Source: Sacculina carcini (lineage: Eukaryota > Arthropoda > Thecostraca > Sacculinidae). From it: a stretch of DNA of 64,000 bases. The notes beneath the pieces were generated by a model, which made no database searches, was not told where the DNA came from, and was given only the letters and a program-made list of their open reading frames with translations. Both the position numbers and the translations under genes were made by a program. Location: assembly GCA_916048095.2 (NCBI GenBank), contig OU696586.1, positions 3,170,249 to 3,234,248 on the forward strand. Reading direction: 5' to 3'. Numbering within the stretch: the first letter of the stretch is position 1; every line of letters starts with the position of its first letter. This document shows, piece after piece, positions 47,576-60,251 of this stretch.

Positions 47576-49627
47576 TCAAGGAGTCCAGCAGCAGCAAAAA
47601 ATATCAAACACAATATTCTTCCACCTTTGACCACTAGCCAATTCTCCTTCGATGAACGGTGTCTTGACGTCGGTGTATGCTTCGTCCAACGCCATGGCAC
47701 CGTCTTCATCTGGAACAGCGTGATCTGGTGGCGTCGAAGAGGACGAGGGAGCACGATCACGACGCTTCGGTTCAGGCTCAAAATCGGACGCCACGTACAC
47801 AAAACCAGTGCCCTGCCCTGCTTCCTTAGAAGACTCGACATGCGAGGAACGTTGTTCGGCATCGCCCGACGGTTGACGAACCTCGCCATCGCCGGCACTC
47901 GGACTGGTGTGCGGCGGAGCGACAGGAGAGCCCCCGTCAAGCGGCGAGTCTCGAGGAGAAGCCGTACTGGTAGGAGAGCCGAGAGAAAGTGTGTCATCGC
48001 CGTCTCTGGAGCCAGGTGGGGTACACTCCAGATGTGGTTCACCGCTTGCAGGATTCGCAATCACTGATGCCTTGTCCAAATCCACATGGTCATCATCAGC
48101 ACACGACTGCACAGTCAATGCGGTTACAACAGGAACAGCAAGCAGGTCGCGCAACAGCTGAGTCTCTTCTGCACTGCGGTCAGGATATTCCCGCGATAAA
48201 TATTCGGCAGATAGTCCAAGTTGTTTAGACCCAGCAGATGCTATACAAGAGCACGCATTCTCATCGACGACACCTGGTGAATCCACGGGTTCTGGTTCAT
48301 CAGAGATGCTGTCGTGCACGCTCAGCTGAGATGCATGAAATTCGGAAGACATAGTCGTGGAGCGCTGCAGATTATGAGATTCAATTTCATCAATGTTAGG
48401 TGGCTGTCTGGTAGCCCTTATCGGAGAACTCGAAACAAAATCTCCGCCATGAGGTCGATTACAAAAAAACGCTCCATCATCAGTCTCAGACGTGCGATTA
48501 ATCAAACAATCATTTTCACCATCGTCCTCACTGTTCTCATCCAAGATAACCACCTCTCCAGTGGTGGACGCCAACATATTCTGTGCATTTTTGAGTTCGT
48601 TTGAAATTCGATCGGATGACGTATCACCTACATATGCGTCAGGCGATCCAGAAAATGATATATCCTCGTCTTCTCTGACAACACACTCAATGTTATTCGT
48701 CTCATTGTCGGTAGACACGTCTTGGTGGTCCAAACACTCGGCACCACTCTCAGGCGATACGGAGCACTCTTCATCTACACCAGTGGCAGCATTACGATCC
48801 TGATGAGCATATCCAACAACACCAGCCACAGAATCATCAGTTCTGCTAGGGTGCTCACCTAGGCTATTCAACGGTGAACTCACTGCTTTGCTGGCGTGAG
48901 GTGCCATCTCGGAGTGAGCTACCAGCGAGCTTGTGGTGTCCGAAATGAACGATGAACGAGTTGTTTGCTCCTCGTATACTCTGCTAACACTATCTGCATC
49001 TGAAAGAGTGCTACATGAATTGGAGCCACTATCAGTACGGTTGAAAGAAGGAAGCAGGCTGCTGCTACGCTCGTTATGCATCGACAAAACGTCATGCTCT
49101 TCATCGCCCATCGGAACGTCCACAGAGCGTTCTTCACATGAGACGCTTATGATATCGTCTTCCTTTGGAGATTCGTCGGACGATATCCGGTATCCGTCTT
49201 CTTCTGTTCTCGGTGTCAAAGCAGCAGAGCTTGTTGAATCACATTTGTCACTCGTATCACGTTCTCCGTTGCAAATATTTTCTTCAACGTTACTGTCATT
49301 TGATGAAGAGTTCAGAGCATGTTCCTCGTTTATCCTTAGCCTTTCACCAGAATTTTCACTTGTCAATCGCAAACCCTGCGCTAAACGTTGCTCAGAGTGT
49401 GTAGAGTCTACCATATCAGGCTCGATCGACAATTGAAGATGTTCATCAATCGCAGCGTGCGCACCACTCTCGCCACACTCTGACATTCCATTAGCGCCGC
49501 CCTCGGCCACTGCATCCGTGCAAACTCCGTTGACATTCTCTTCTCCAGTCACAAATGATGCATCGCTGTCCGTGACACTTCGAGACGCCTCAGAAACAGA
49601 ATAACCATGGCTACTGGGAGTAGACAT
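47576..49627 (-). CDS. Uncharacterised Ser/Asp/Glu-rich protein with C-terminal cysteine cluster, 683 aa
   Basis: An uninterrupted ORF from ATG at 49627 (context CAAACATG, in-frame TAG nine bases upstream) to TGA at 47576. The sequence is acidic and Ser/Thr-rich, with no globular domain I recognise. Near the C-terminus are a proline- and serine-rich stretch with several SP sites (SPTSTASPRDSPLDGGSP) and a last segment IVFDIFCCCWTP. A hydrophobic tail with three adjacent cysteines is a plausible S-palmitoylation site for membrane attachment. AATAAA lies on the same strand at about 47131-47140. The neighbouring ORF at 50948-52537 has the same general design. It could be a single-exon gene or the last exon of a longer transcript; a 2-kb open frame in AT-poor sequence supports coding. 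Confidence 0.55.
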   Translation of the reverse strand: MSTPSSHGYSVSEASRSVTDSDASFVTGEENVNGVCTDAVAEGGANGMSECGESGAHAAIDEHLQLSIEPDMVDSTHSEQRLAQGLRLTSENSGERLRINEEHALNSSSNDSNVEENICNGERDTSDKCDSTSSAALTPRTEEDGYRISSDESPKEDDIISVSCEERSVDVPMGDEEHDVLSMHNERSSSLLPSFNRTDSGSNSCSTLSDADSVSRVYEEQTTRSSFISDTTSSLVAHSEMAPHASKAVSSPLNSLGEHPSRTDDSVAGVVGYAHQDRNAATGVDEECSVSPESGAECLDHQDVSTDNETNNIECVVREDEDISFSGSPDAYVGDTSSDRISNELKNAQNMLASTTGEVVILDENSEDDGENDCLINRTSETDDGAFFCNRPHGGDFVSSSPIRATRQPPNIDEIESHNLQRSTTMSSEFHASQLSVHDSISDEPEPVDSPGVVDENACSCIASAGSKQLGLSAEYLSREYPDRSAEETQLLRDLLAVPVVTALTVQSCADDDHVDLDKASVIANPASGEPHLECTPPGSRDGDDTLSLGSPTSTASPRDSPLDGGSPVAPPHTSPSAGDGEVRQPSGDAEQRSSHVESSKEAGQGTGFVYVASDFEPEPKRRDRAPSSSSTPPDHAVPDEDGAMALDEAYTDVKTPFIEGELASGQRWKNIVFDIFCCCWTP

Positions 49628-49855
49628 GTTTGCCTAGTTGCGTCGATCGTTGTCAATGAAATACGACTGCTAGCCTCAAAAATCACATGATCACGATCCC
49701 ATGCGCTGCTACCAAAGGAGTTCTTGAGCGTTCTGACGACAAATATACTCCATCAATTCATCATCACTAGTCGCGTAAGAAAAAACTGCCTGGAAAAACA
49801 ACGCACACCACGTGAGAACGAGACAAAACTGAACAGTACATCAATGTTCACTGAG

Positions 49856-50129
<274 letters not shown>

Positions 50130-50947
50130 CAACCACAGACACCAGCGATGCACAGCTCGATGCGCAGAACATGTGATATTGTCGACATCTCATAAAAATC
50201 GGCTGCAGACAATTGCACAATGAACGCACGTGTGTGCACGAAGCCAGCAGAGTTCAATTACAACGCACCAAATGTCATTATGACCCAAACACTCAATATA
50301 ACCAAGTCATGCAGTATACACCGTGTACACCGCATAACACTTAATTCAGACATTTGAAAACAAAATGAACACCACAAAATGAGCAGCGAAATAAAGACAG
50401 TTTGATAAAATCGAGGATAAAATCACAAAAACATTAGTTAGCGACAAAACACCATTGAATATTGCATACGATATATTTAGGAGTTGCGCGAATAAGTTGA
50501 CGATGTTTGTGTAGAAAATAATTTCAGCCTGTGTCACAGAAAGTCCGAGTGGATATCAACTGAAACTCAGTTCAAAAGTAATTTATACACACTGGATTCA
50601 AGAACAGTGAAAGAGATAGCTCTATTGAATTTTGTCTCAATTAAAACGATATTGTACCAATGCAAAATGAGATTTTCTCCCAATGAAAAGCGCTTCAGTC
50701 AACGTTAGAAGATCAAACAATTGTTTTTCACTCAAATCGTCCATATGCTCTTCAAATATGTCCAATTTTACATCCACAATGGAATTTTAGCTTAGCCATA
50801 CGCAAGCCATGTGAAACGTAACCAACAAAATAAACCTGATCAAGTTGTCTTGAATCTGAACGCAAAAAGAAGGGAAACGAAGCACATGTTAGACATTTCA
50901 GAGTAAAACCAAACAAAACGCACATCTCCCGAAATCACCGGAGTTTC

Positions 50948-52537
50948 TCAGCCCAGACAGCAGCTCATTAAGCCCACACAACAGCCCGCTAAAACATGAC
51001 ACCAGCCGGTGAGCCCGGACGAACGACGCGACCTGGATTCGTGTGTGTCATCAACTGCTGCCGCGGCGGGAGGCAACGATGGCGACAACTGCCCTGGGTG
51101 CCGAGCGGACGAGCCGAAAGACACCGACTGCATATCACCATTTACCATTTGGATGGGACATGATGCGTGATCTCCACATGCCTCGCTTCTGACGGACTCG
51201 CCGCAGTCGTTGGTCGCATTCGACAAATTCGGCGCACAATGGACACGACCGGCATTCGACCCTCGCCAGGACGATATCACACTGCCAGCAGGCCGGGCGA
51301 CAGTCAATGGCACGTGCTCAGGCATCGTGCCATCCGCCGACATTCGATGTGGTTCGCCGTCGACACGAGCATTGATACCCGAGTCGAGCGACAGACACGA
51401 CGCGCTGACATCGCGCCATTCACCGACCGACGCTTCGTCAACGGACGGTCTGTACGAGTGGTGACAATGCGACGGCAGAATCGTGCAATTGGAGCGACCA
51501 GCACACGAACACTTGGACGGCGAGCGGAAGCTGTCAAGAGTGGAGGCCGCCTCAGATACTGATGCCGGTCGGGGAGGAGCAGAGTCCGACGTCAAAGCAA
51601 CTTGCATTTTCCCTACGGTTTCTTCGGCGGCACCATCAACGTGAATTGTGCTTGTACCAGCGGCCGTGTTCAGCACCGCTGATTCAACGGGCTGTGTAGA
51701 AAGCGATGTCGTAACGGCGACAGAGGCCTGTGGGGATTCGGCGTCGACAAATTTCTCGAAGCTATCAACATCATTATTAGGAGCGGGAACAATGTCAGCT
51801 GTACTGGACAGATGAACAAACTTTGATTGACATTCGCAGTGACTTTTCGACCTTTCAGCCAATTCGCTGACACAACTGACAAACGACACACAATCAGTTG
51901 TCTCAGGATCACTAATAGCACTCGCTGGAGTCTCTTGGTCGCCGATCTCCTTGTCGGACTCACAGACGGCAACTGCATCCTTTGTTGCTTCAACATCAAC
52001 ACACGAACATGCCACATGGGTCGATGAGCCGACTCGCAAAATATTGCACGCACTAGACGACTCGGAAATCGTATCTACTGAAAAATGATCGACACGTGAA
52101 CATGCAGGCATGGGACTGTCACGCACGTAAGAGGCGCTTCCAGACTCGCTCAGCTCGCTGAAAGAGCTCGCCAGCGAGCGTTGACGAGACTCCGACACGC
52201 CACCACGCACACAGCTCAGCCGGCTTGAGTCGAGCGAATCAACAGATGAAAGATGTACCGAGTCGGTGCCTACGGAACATACGCCGGCTGATGAAGATGG
52301 GGCACACGACACGCTGCCGAAGCCCGAGTCGCTGGAACGGTGATCGTCTACGTCGCACGTGTGTGCATCAACAACGCACGCGACCCGCAGTACACGCACT
52401 CCGTCGGGCACGATCACTTGACGTATCCCGGCACCAATCATCAATGTGGCGGAGGGGCGCACCGCACGCGCCTGCTCGCCACAGCACGCGCGGCGATCAA
52501 GTGATACCGATGAGGAACAAGTCGATGATGAGGACAT
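50948..52537 (-). CDS. Uncharacterised Ser/Cys-rich protein with C-terminal cysteine clusters, 529 aa
   Basis: An uninterrupted ORF from ATG at 52537 (in-frame TAA 15 bases upstream) to TGA at 50948. The N-terminus is MSSSSTCSSSVSLDRRACC. A DSGFGS motif (RSSDSGFGSVS) follows, as seen in tails of several signalling scaffolds, including PLEKHG proteins. The middle is Ser/Asp/Val-rich with scattered cysteines. The C-terminus is GWCHVLAGCCVGLMSCCLG, a small hydrophobic segment with five cysteines that could be palmitoylated. No domain is recognised. It lies between the RhoGEF gene and the ORF at 47576-49627 on the same strand, so it may be a separate intronless gene or a tail exon of the RhoGEF. 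Confidence 0.5.
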   Translation of the reverse strand: MSSSSTCSSSVSLDRRACCGEQARAVRPSATLMIGAGIRQVIVPDGVRVLRVACVVDAHTCDVDDHRSSDSGFGSVSCAPSSSAGVCSVGTDSVHLSSVDSLDSSRLSCVRGGVSESRQRSLASSFSELSESGSASYVRDSPMPACSRVDHFSVDTISESSSACNILRVGSSTHVACSCVDVEATKDAVAVCESDKEIGDQETPASAISDPETTDCVSFVSCVSELAERSKSHCECQSKFVHLSSTADIVPAPNNDVDSFEKFVDAESPQASVAVTTSLSTQPVESAVLNTAAGTSTIHVDGAAEETVGKMQVALTSDSAPPRPASVSEAASTLDSFRSPSKCSCAGRSNCTILPSHCHHSYRPSVDEASVGEWRDVSASCLSLDSGINARVDGEPHRMSADGTMPEHVPLTVARPAGSVISSWRGSNAGRVHCAPNLSNATNDCGESVRSEACGDHASCPIQMVNGDMQSVSFGSSARHPGQLSPSLPPAAAAVDDTHESRSRRSSGLTGWCHVLAGCCVGLMSCCLG

Positions 52538-54768
52538 TTCACAGGATATTTCTTAAATGTGATGCGAAGTGAGATTGGGAAGGAGAATGGCGTCTGGAAC
52601 ACAAGATTCAACCAGTGGCAGGTGAATAGAAACATTGGGACAATGATGATGAAAGGTTGATGATGGAAAAAATAGTACGATTAGTGGTATTTCAACATTA
52701 ACAGAGCTGAAAAATGAGCCAATTAGACAGGATGAGTTGAAGACATTCAGAAAACAGCATTATGATTATGCAAGATATCAGTGGCAAGTCGCAAAGTAAG
52801 TAATATCACAGATAGGTAGGGAACGAAACGGTGTCAATTCAACAATAGTCTTGAAATATATACGTACAATATAATGCAACAGCATGCGCATCGCTGGAAA
52901 ACAACGAAAACAAACGCACTTGGAAGCGCGACACCAGCAGCACGATTATCCTTGGCCAGAACAAATGATAGACAAAAAGACTCAGTGTGAGAGCGTGCTA
53001 CCAACAGCACCGAGTATGCAAGCACAATAATTAACCATAAACCTCCACTCTTCATCGGTCTGCAGTGCCAAGCTATGGAAAATGTAATAACCGTTGTTTT
53101 ATTGATATTCCAAACGTACACCAGCTTATTGAGACTATGCGGTAACTGTGAGCCCACCTACAGCGGTAACTCTCACAAGCGGAGATGATGATGAACGAAC
53201 CGGGGCCAGGATTCGAGCCGAGTATATCTGGCACGAGAAATCGGCGTCCAAGTCATTGAGCTACTTGGGAGCTAAATCTAAGAAACTGTTCTGTTTGACA
53301 ATCTGGAGACAGAATAGTTGAAGACGCGTTGATCGGCAGCAGCATTGTCTGTCAAAGCGAGGACACGCGCGGCTTCTTCTCGGCAAATATCGGCAAAAAT
53401 TCTCAGCAAATATGAATCATCTTCATATGAATATGAATCTCTTCATCGGCAAATATTCTCAGCCGCAGATTGGCACGTGAATTGTATCGACTAGCAATAC
53501 GATCTATTGCACCAATTATTAATCAATCACACCATGGAATTTCTACCGTGTCGCGGTGATCTTGTATTATGTACGCTGCATCTCTTTTATGCTGTTTAGC
53601 GAAGTTCTTGTTGTGACGACGGGTCTGACCAATGTAGGCCAAGCCAGCAGCATTTACAAAGTAAGCAGATATTGTTAAGCACGTGTGTAATTTTAGTTGT
53701 ACAAATGCAACATGTATGTATTGGTCCATTTTGTCGTTAGTATTAAAGACCGGTTACCTCGCAAGGCTTGAATTTCAGACAACAACGCAAGAGGTTGAAA
53801 TTTCAGGCAACGACGCAAGGCGTCTAAATACATATGACAATGAGGCAAGGAGTCAACTATTTTCTGTTGACGGTGTGATTTTGTATACAAATAATTCACA
53901 ACAAAATTACTCGACACCAAATATGGAGAAACCGAACTCACCCGAAATTATACCCATTAAAAGCGCTATATATACCGCAATATTTCGACAAAGCTCCAAT
54001 TCAACACAAGTATAAAAATAACACCAAACAAAACACACAACTAGCAAACGAGTTCTATTGCTGGAAGGCTACATTTGTAGCGTTGCCAGATCCAAGGTTC
54101 CACCGTCAAGCACTTAAATGACTAATTTTACTTGCACTTACTTACTTTATTTTATTTTGCACAACTAATTTTCTATTAAAAATCAAGCAGTATGCGTTTC
54201 GAGAAGCAATTTGAGTTTTGAGATATGATTTTATATTTTTGTTGATTAGACATTTGGATTGCTCAATATAGATCACCAATGTGCGAAATTAGCACCAAGG
54301 ATATAATTACCAGCACAAATTATTTCACTCAAATGAAACATACAATGCCATTTTTCCATTTGTATTCAATCTCAGGCAATGCGGTTAATAAAGCATATAA
54401 ATTGGGTACGCCTATAAACACATAGCTACAATGTATAAGTTGGCACGGATGTTGTTAAATATGAACAAAACGTGTTAGAGCACTTCAGACATGCGAATAC
54501 CACGGGCTTATATGGGCATCATCGCTGACAAGTGCTGTCTTTCCGTTTCAGCTCGATGCAACCTGACAGTGACGAATAACTACGCGCAGAGCCGCTGCAA
54601 CGAAAACTCCTGACTAGAACCAAATATTGAGCAGAATCGTTGATTCTGCCAGCACTCTGCTTTGTTGCTGACCCGGTGGATGTTGGTGAGTCGTACATGA
54701 AATCACTACTTCGGCCACCAATAAGCGCCGACCGCCACATCACCAACATTTCATGCTGCGCGGGCGTA
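52538..54768. other. Stretch without recognised exon between ORF 50948-52537 and the RhoGEF
   Basis: Holds a tRNA-like SINE head (53195-53270). Possible RhoGEF poly(A) signals on the minus strand (AATAAA at 54146-54156) lie about 610 bases after its stop. The rest is AT-rich with no supported coding. Confidence 0.45.
53190..53272 (-). mobile_element. tRNA-derived SINE head
   Basis: The minus strand reads AAGTAGCTCAATGACTTGGA (A-box-like) and, 40 bases on, CTCGGCTCGAATCCTGG (B-box-like). The stems are not fully complementary, so this is a SINE or tRNA relic rather than a working tRNA. Confidence 0.5.
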
Positions 54769-57700
54769 TCAATACACCGCATCGCCCTGTAGCCTGCCGA
54801 TCACCTGTCGCACCCAGCCAGTGGGCGTGGCTCGCGCAGGACTCGCGTCGCGTCGGTCCACCACCGTGTTCTGCGTGGACGTCGAGTGTTGCGAGCTGGT
54901 CTCTCCGTCATCATCGGCGCGTGCCACACCACTGCCGCAGCTTCCCACCGTCCTCCACTGCTCCAGCCTTCGACGCCGCTCGCCGACCATGGACGACACG
55001 GCAGCGTCGGGCACGACACACACGACCGGCGACGGCGACGCGACTACATTCTTGCCGCTGCCGGCCGACTGCTGGAAAGAGCGCAGACGCTCACGAATCG
55101 ATTTGTTGCGACACGGCTTGCCGAGCGTCGACGGGGTTGACACAATGTCCCGCGTGCCGGCGTCCCGACATCTCTGCCGCCCATCCACCACAGACAGCGC
55201 CGGCGTCTGCCATGCTAGCTCGCCGTTCACCGGCACACTGACGGTCGGCGTCAACCGATTGTCCGTGCCCATCGGTCGGCCGTACAACAAGCCGCCCGTC
55301 ACGTCACCGTCACAACTGGTGCGACTGCTGAAGCCGCTCTCTGCGCCTATACCACTGCCACTACTGCCACTACTGGCGCTGCTAGTGCACGTGCTTGTAC
55401 TGCCACAGCTGGTCGACTCGGACACGGTGGAATGCGGCCGCCGCGAGCACGCAATTACCGCCGCCGCCGCCGCCGCCGCTTCGGAACCGTCGACGGTAGC
55501 TGTTGACAGTTGAATGTCGCCCGACATATCCGGGTCATCTGGCACCAGTGTGCCGATGCGTTCTTTAAGTGAGCGCGCCAGGGCGTGCAGCAGCCGCGAG
55601 CGCTGAAGCGGCTGCTGACTGTCGCTCAGGACACACTTGTGTCTTACTTCACAGCCACCAACACCGCTGATGCCGTCACCAGACAGGTCATACGAAGAGT
55701 CCGTATAACCGGCAGTGTTTGCGTGCTGTTGCTGTTGTTGTTGATGTGCGTGTTTGCCGAGCCGCGACAATCGACTGCGCACCGAGCCGACCATTTGACG
55801 CAGCGAAACGGCCGACACGGCCGGACCGTAGATGCGGCAGTACTGCTGCTGCTGCTGCGGCAATTGTGGCGAGGCGAGACTGTCGCAACTTCCCACCAAC
55901 GATCTGCCACAACTAGCGGCCGCTAGCGGCTCGCGACCGCCGGCCTCCTCTGGCATGTCAGCGCCGGCGTGCCGACGGCAATGAGCCCGCGACGCCGGCG
56001 CATGATTGTCCTGCGACGCGGCAGTGCGGCCCAGCGAGCCGCTGCGTCTCAGCGCTCCGGCCAGACGCTCGGCGCGCTTGCCCAGCTGCGGAGTGAAGTA
56101 GGGCAGCCGGCCGACGCTCGGCTTGCCTGCGGCGGCGCAAGTAACAGACGACCAATGTGGCGACCCGGGGCATTGTTGCTGTTGTTGTTGTTGCTGTATG
56201 TGACGTCGTGAGCTGGCGGCACGTTTGAGTGACGTGCGTCGACGCAGCGACGCCAGCAGCTGGGAAAAATCACCGCCGCCGCCGCCGCCGGCCGCCGCTA
56301 GATGACACTGTAGACGACTGACGCTGCGCACCACGCGGCGACACGGCTCGGACACGGTGCGATGTAGTGACGGACGCGTCTCGCCGCCGCCGGCGGCGCC
56401 GGCAAACCGCGGTTGCGTCAGCTGCGACGCCGCCTGGTCGTAATCGCTGAAGCTGACGTACTGCCGATCTTGATACTGCTCCACCGACAGCGCTGCACAA
56501 TCTCTGCCGGCGCGCGCGTCGCTGTGTAGCTGGTTGGGAACACCACAATCGGTCACGTCCGGTTGTGTGTTCTGACGTTGGGCACCGATACGGCCGCCAT
56601 CACCATCATCCTCATCGTCATCATTTTCGATGGCGATGTCATGGCTGCTGCCGTTGCGATTGCGGCTCGGTCGACGGGGCCGCTCGAGAATGCGCCGGAA
56701 CTCGAGGTTCTGCAACACCAGCTGCTCAACAATCGACTCCAGGTTCTCTGCCGGCGCAGCGTCGGCGTCGCCGGCGGTCTGGTTTTCGTCTGGAGTGGTG
56801 GTTGTTGTTGAGCGATTAGATGGCAGAGGTGTGGGTGACGAAGGAGCTGATACTCGACGATCTACGCTCTCACGACGTAATTCACTCTACCAACCACCAA
56901 AACAAACCAACAAACACACACAGCGTTACAGTCTATAAACAGTCCAATTCGAAAGCGTGTCGAGTGAGCCAAAAGGATTTGCCTTAATCGTTCAAGGCCA
57001 TTTGTAGTCAAACACGAAATAACAGTTTATGCATCACTGAAGGAAGACACGGGTAATGTGCACGCGTGTGTGAATAAAATACATTACGGGTGGCAAAAGA
57101 TGTAGAATTGTGAGGTGGATAGAAAGAGAATCTATGAGAGAGGTGGGCGCACAAGCACTCACCACTGGACAGCCACTGGAGAAGCTGTTGGAGCCGAAAC
57201 GAGCGAATCTGCCGACGCCCGACTGCTGCTGAATTTCCGAGTGTTCACTGTCCGAGGAGCGAGCCCGCACGCGCAGTCCCAGTCCCAGGTTGAACGAGGA
57301 GCTCGGCTTGACCGCCTGTCGTCGCTCGAGATACTCGGGAGCGATCAGTTGACGGCGTGATGTGCGTCTTCGCACTTCTTCTGCCGCTACGCAGGCATAA
57401 ATCATGTGAAAACCAGATCGTGTTATCGTTGAATAGTTGGTTGAGTTTTGTTTCTTCGTTTGATTTTAATTTTTCTCTGATTCCCCATTTCTGCTTTTTC
57501 GACAACAGCGAATCTCAATAATATAATTTAATTAAACAATATAATAAAATAATTAAATACATTTTCGATTCAATAACTAATAATTGTATTCTATATTATT
57601 TAATACATTGTATTATATACTTGTGATTACATTTAATTGTATTTTATGTAATGATAAATTGAAACTAATATTTTATAAATATATTTTAGTTTTATAGTGG

Positions 57701-59264
57701 TTATGCGCCTACATCCGTCTTTTTGTTGGCCCAGTTTGAGAACTAGTTCGCGCGCGTGGTACGGAATAACAGCGTTGTAGCTCTCCAGAATGGCTCGCTT
57801 CAGTTGCAAAGTCCACGCTCTTTTCTGCTCCTTGGTGCGTGCCTGTTGCAGAGAACACACACTGCGTCACAGCCAGGCAGAACAGCCACCAGGAAGGACA
57901 AATGCAGATCTTAAACAACTTGAGTCAGAGGAAAGGGAAAGCTACATCGATGAATCTTCACAGATGAAGTGTTCGATGGAGGCGTACAAAAAAGTTGATT
58001 TTCATATCACGTATTCCGCTTATCAGGGCGGCCTGTCATGATTGTGTGAGCCAAGTGTTGAGCACCTGCAGCGTGTACTGTCGCCGAGGGTTGTCAAATG
58101 GAATAACGTGAAAGCACAGAGGCTCGGCCGGAACACTCTCAATTAGCATCAAGTTGGAACACTGCCAACAAACACACACACACACATGCACACACATGCA
58201 TATGCACGTGACAGAAGGAAAACATTGCAGAAACACTTCCAACAAACAGACAAAAACACGCGAACAAATGTACATATCTCTAGTGAAGAGAATGTGTGAT
58301 TCAGAAACCTACAAGCGCAAGACAACGCAACAAAAACGTTCAAAATTAGAGTTCAAAAAGTGAGGTGAAAAGTTTTGCTCAATAATTTCGCTTGCTCAAT
58401 AATTTCCACCCAAATTGTCTGGTATGCCAGCATTGTCAAATGTCAAGCATTATCAAGACCAGACAACAATCAATTAAATACAAACGATATGGAATGACTC
58501 GTGTCAATATGCTACGTCAGACATAAAGTCTAAATGATGTCTGCCAGTAAGTTCGTTGTCATTTCGATGAGTTATTCGGAAGACTTTTCACACGTCCTCT
58601 ACAGTAATTTTTAACACCAAACAACAACAGCTGGATGAAGCAAAAAAGGTCATACTAAGCTGTATGTATGTGTGTGTTTGTGTGTGTGTGTATAAGTGAG
58701 TGCGTGTGAGTGGCTGACCAGAATATGAGTTTTATAGATGAGGGCCGCATCTTCACGGCGTTTTGCTATTAGCAGCATTCGATCGAAGAGGAACAGGTGT
58801 CGCGACGTTTTGGCACGATACATGCGGAACATGCCTTCGGCCACCAACTCGCCAAAGGTCGTAAGATCGGCACCCTGCCAGCATCCACGCCAATCCACAC
58901 ACATGCACACATACACATGCATGTCCGTGCTGGAAAAAATTACACGATAACGAAATAGAGAAAAACGATACAACTTGTCATACCGCGCCCGCGTGTTTGT
59001 ATGTGTGTGCGTGTGTGTGTGATTGTTTGTGTAACTGTACTGTGCAAACGTGTTTCATTGTTTCTGTTTGTGCGTTTCGTCGACAGAAGAACTGAAACGC
59101 GATGACAGTAGTCGTGTGAATAGGAAATTCAATAATGACTCATTCAAAATAGCCCGTTACGGCACGGCAGACAAAGTAAATCTTCCTAATTTATCACCCA
59201 TCAGCTTAGTTATGAACACAAAGTATGCAAACAGAACAATCGCGTTTTGCAAATTAGCTTTAAG

Positions 59265-59300
<36 letters not shown>

Positions 59301-59393
59301 TACACACATGCATCTAGTCCAAATGGCCAATTCAGTTTTAGGGGATAACGTTGAATGCACGTGTCCGCTTCCACGGGGATGCTCTCCCCTATA

Positions 59394-59431
<38 letters not shown>

Positions 59432-60200
59432 ACAAGCACACACACACACACACAAGCACACACACACACACAAGCACACACACACACACAAGCACACAAA
59501 CACATACATTATACGCCCTTAGCTGCCTGATTTTACGCGGTAGCAGAGTCGGTCGACATTAAATGCTGTTCAATCTAAACACGACATCGCAGGGGTCCCC
59601 CATTGTGGTGAGCCTACGACGGGAAATTACCGGTGTGTGTGTGTGTGTCTGTATGTTTATCTGCAACAGACACGCTCCCACACGCACGCGCACACACACA
59701 CACATACGCGCGCGCATACACAAATACAAAGCCACTTATAAATCACATGACTTGACGTGCAATTTCGTTGACAGCTGAGGCTTTGCAAGCAATTGCATGC
59801 ACACGCGAGACAAATTGAAAGACGATAGGTCGAGACACACACACACACACACACATTCACAATAATTCTCGACGGGAAACCCCTGCGTGGGAGCGCGCGA
59901 GGGAGACGAGATGTTGACTGATAATGAAAAGGCACACTTGCTTATCAAACAAGTGCCCATACGAGAGATTTGTGTGTATATAGGGAGATACTGGCTACTG
60001 GCAGATATAGGGACTGGGGGATTCAAGATGAAGTGTGCACGTGTTTGTGTGGGTTTAGGGCAGACACAGTCGATGCTTTATAAATCTGCGAAACGCCCCG
60101 CCGACGGATGTAGCGTAGGGCTTATCAACACCACACTGACACAGCGGCGAGAGGATAAATTCTACCTCAGTGCATACCACAGCATGTATGCATAGTTTGT

Positions 60201-60251
<51 letters not shown>

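Noticed and set aside
54753..55513. Plus-strand ORFs of 162 and 230 codons opposite the RhoGEF tail
   Set aside because: Antisense shadows of a GC-rich coding exon without any domain.
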